This document shows, piece after piece, positions 5,775 through 5,799 of a DNA stretch of 5,799 nt (its first letter is position 1; each line of letters begins with the position of its first letter). Under the pieces are notes generated by a model. That model saw only the letters and a program-made list of their open reading frames with translations, was not told the DNA's origin and did no database searches. The position numbers and the translations under genes were made by a program. The stretch is from CAYRVX01 sp964642165 (GTDB lineage: Bacteria > Planctomycetota > Phycisphaerae > SM23-33). The DNA lies in contig CAZXOC010000384.1 of the NCBI GenBank assembly GCA_964642165.1, forward strand, positions 1-5,799, given 5' to 3'.

Positions 5775-5799
5775 CTCTGCGCCCCCTCGGGGCGAAGAG
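5775..5799. repeat. GC hairpin, third of three, at the window edge
   Basis: CTCT (5775-5778) pairs with AGAG (5796-5799) and CGCCCC (5780-5785) with GGGGCG (5789-5794), around a CTC loop with one G-A mismatch between the two stem parts. The core resembles the hairpin at 5713-5725, giving a symmetric arrangement of small, large and small hairpins. The element may continue beyond the window. Confidence 0.55.

Overview
The window is very GC-rich bacterial DNA with a 100-N scaffold gap at 1171-1270, so it probably comes from a draft or metagenome assembly. The organism is most likely a member of the Planctomycetota or a neighbouring phylum. That is inferred from three things: a divergent Rnf-type gene pair, what looks like a relic of a BNR/sialidase-like protein, and GC-rich hairpin repeats of a style I associate with such genomes. 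None of these is decisive.

Left part (7-1095, minus strand): queE and queD, two consecutive steps of 7-deazaguanine (preQ0/queuosine tRNA) biosynthesis. QueD makes 6-carboxytetrahydropterin and QueE rearranges it to 7-carboxy-7-deazaguanine. They are 69 bp apart, and queD seems to have its own promoter.

Middle (1096-1355): a divergent intergenic region holding the gap. The gap is bracketed by two perfect palindromes with identical 11-bp arms. A membrane glycosyltransferase of the PMT/ArnT-like class follows on the plus strand (1356-2918). It meets the next gene tail to tail, with the two stop codons overlapping.

Right part (2915-5496, minus strand): an ATGA-coupled rnfC-rnfD pair encoding two subunits of an Rnf-type ion-translocating electron-transfer complex. 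The rest of a usual rnf operon (G, E, A, B) is absent on both visible sides. RnfC seems to lack the glycine-rich nucleotide/flavin loop, and RnfD lacks the usual flavinylation motif, so this may be a diverged version of the complex. Upstream of rnfC (5497-5799) there is no intact gene, only a probable sialidase fragment and three hairpins.

All four genes that are not translationally coupled have a TAnnnT hexamer 6-8 nt before the ATG and no Shine-Dalgarno sequence. The coupled gene rnfD does have a GGAGG. This pattern points to leaderless transcription of first genes.
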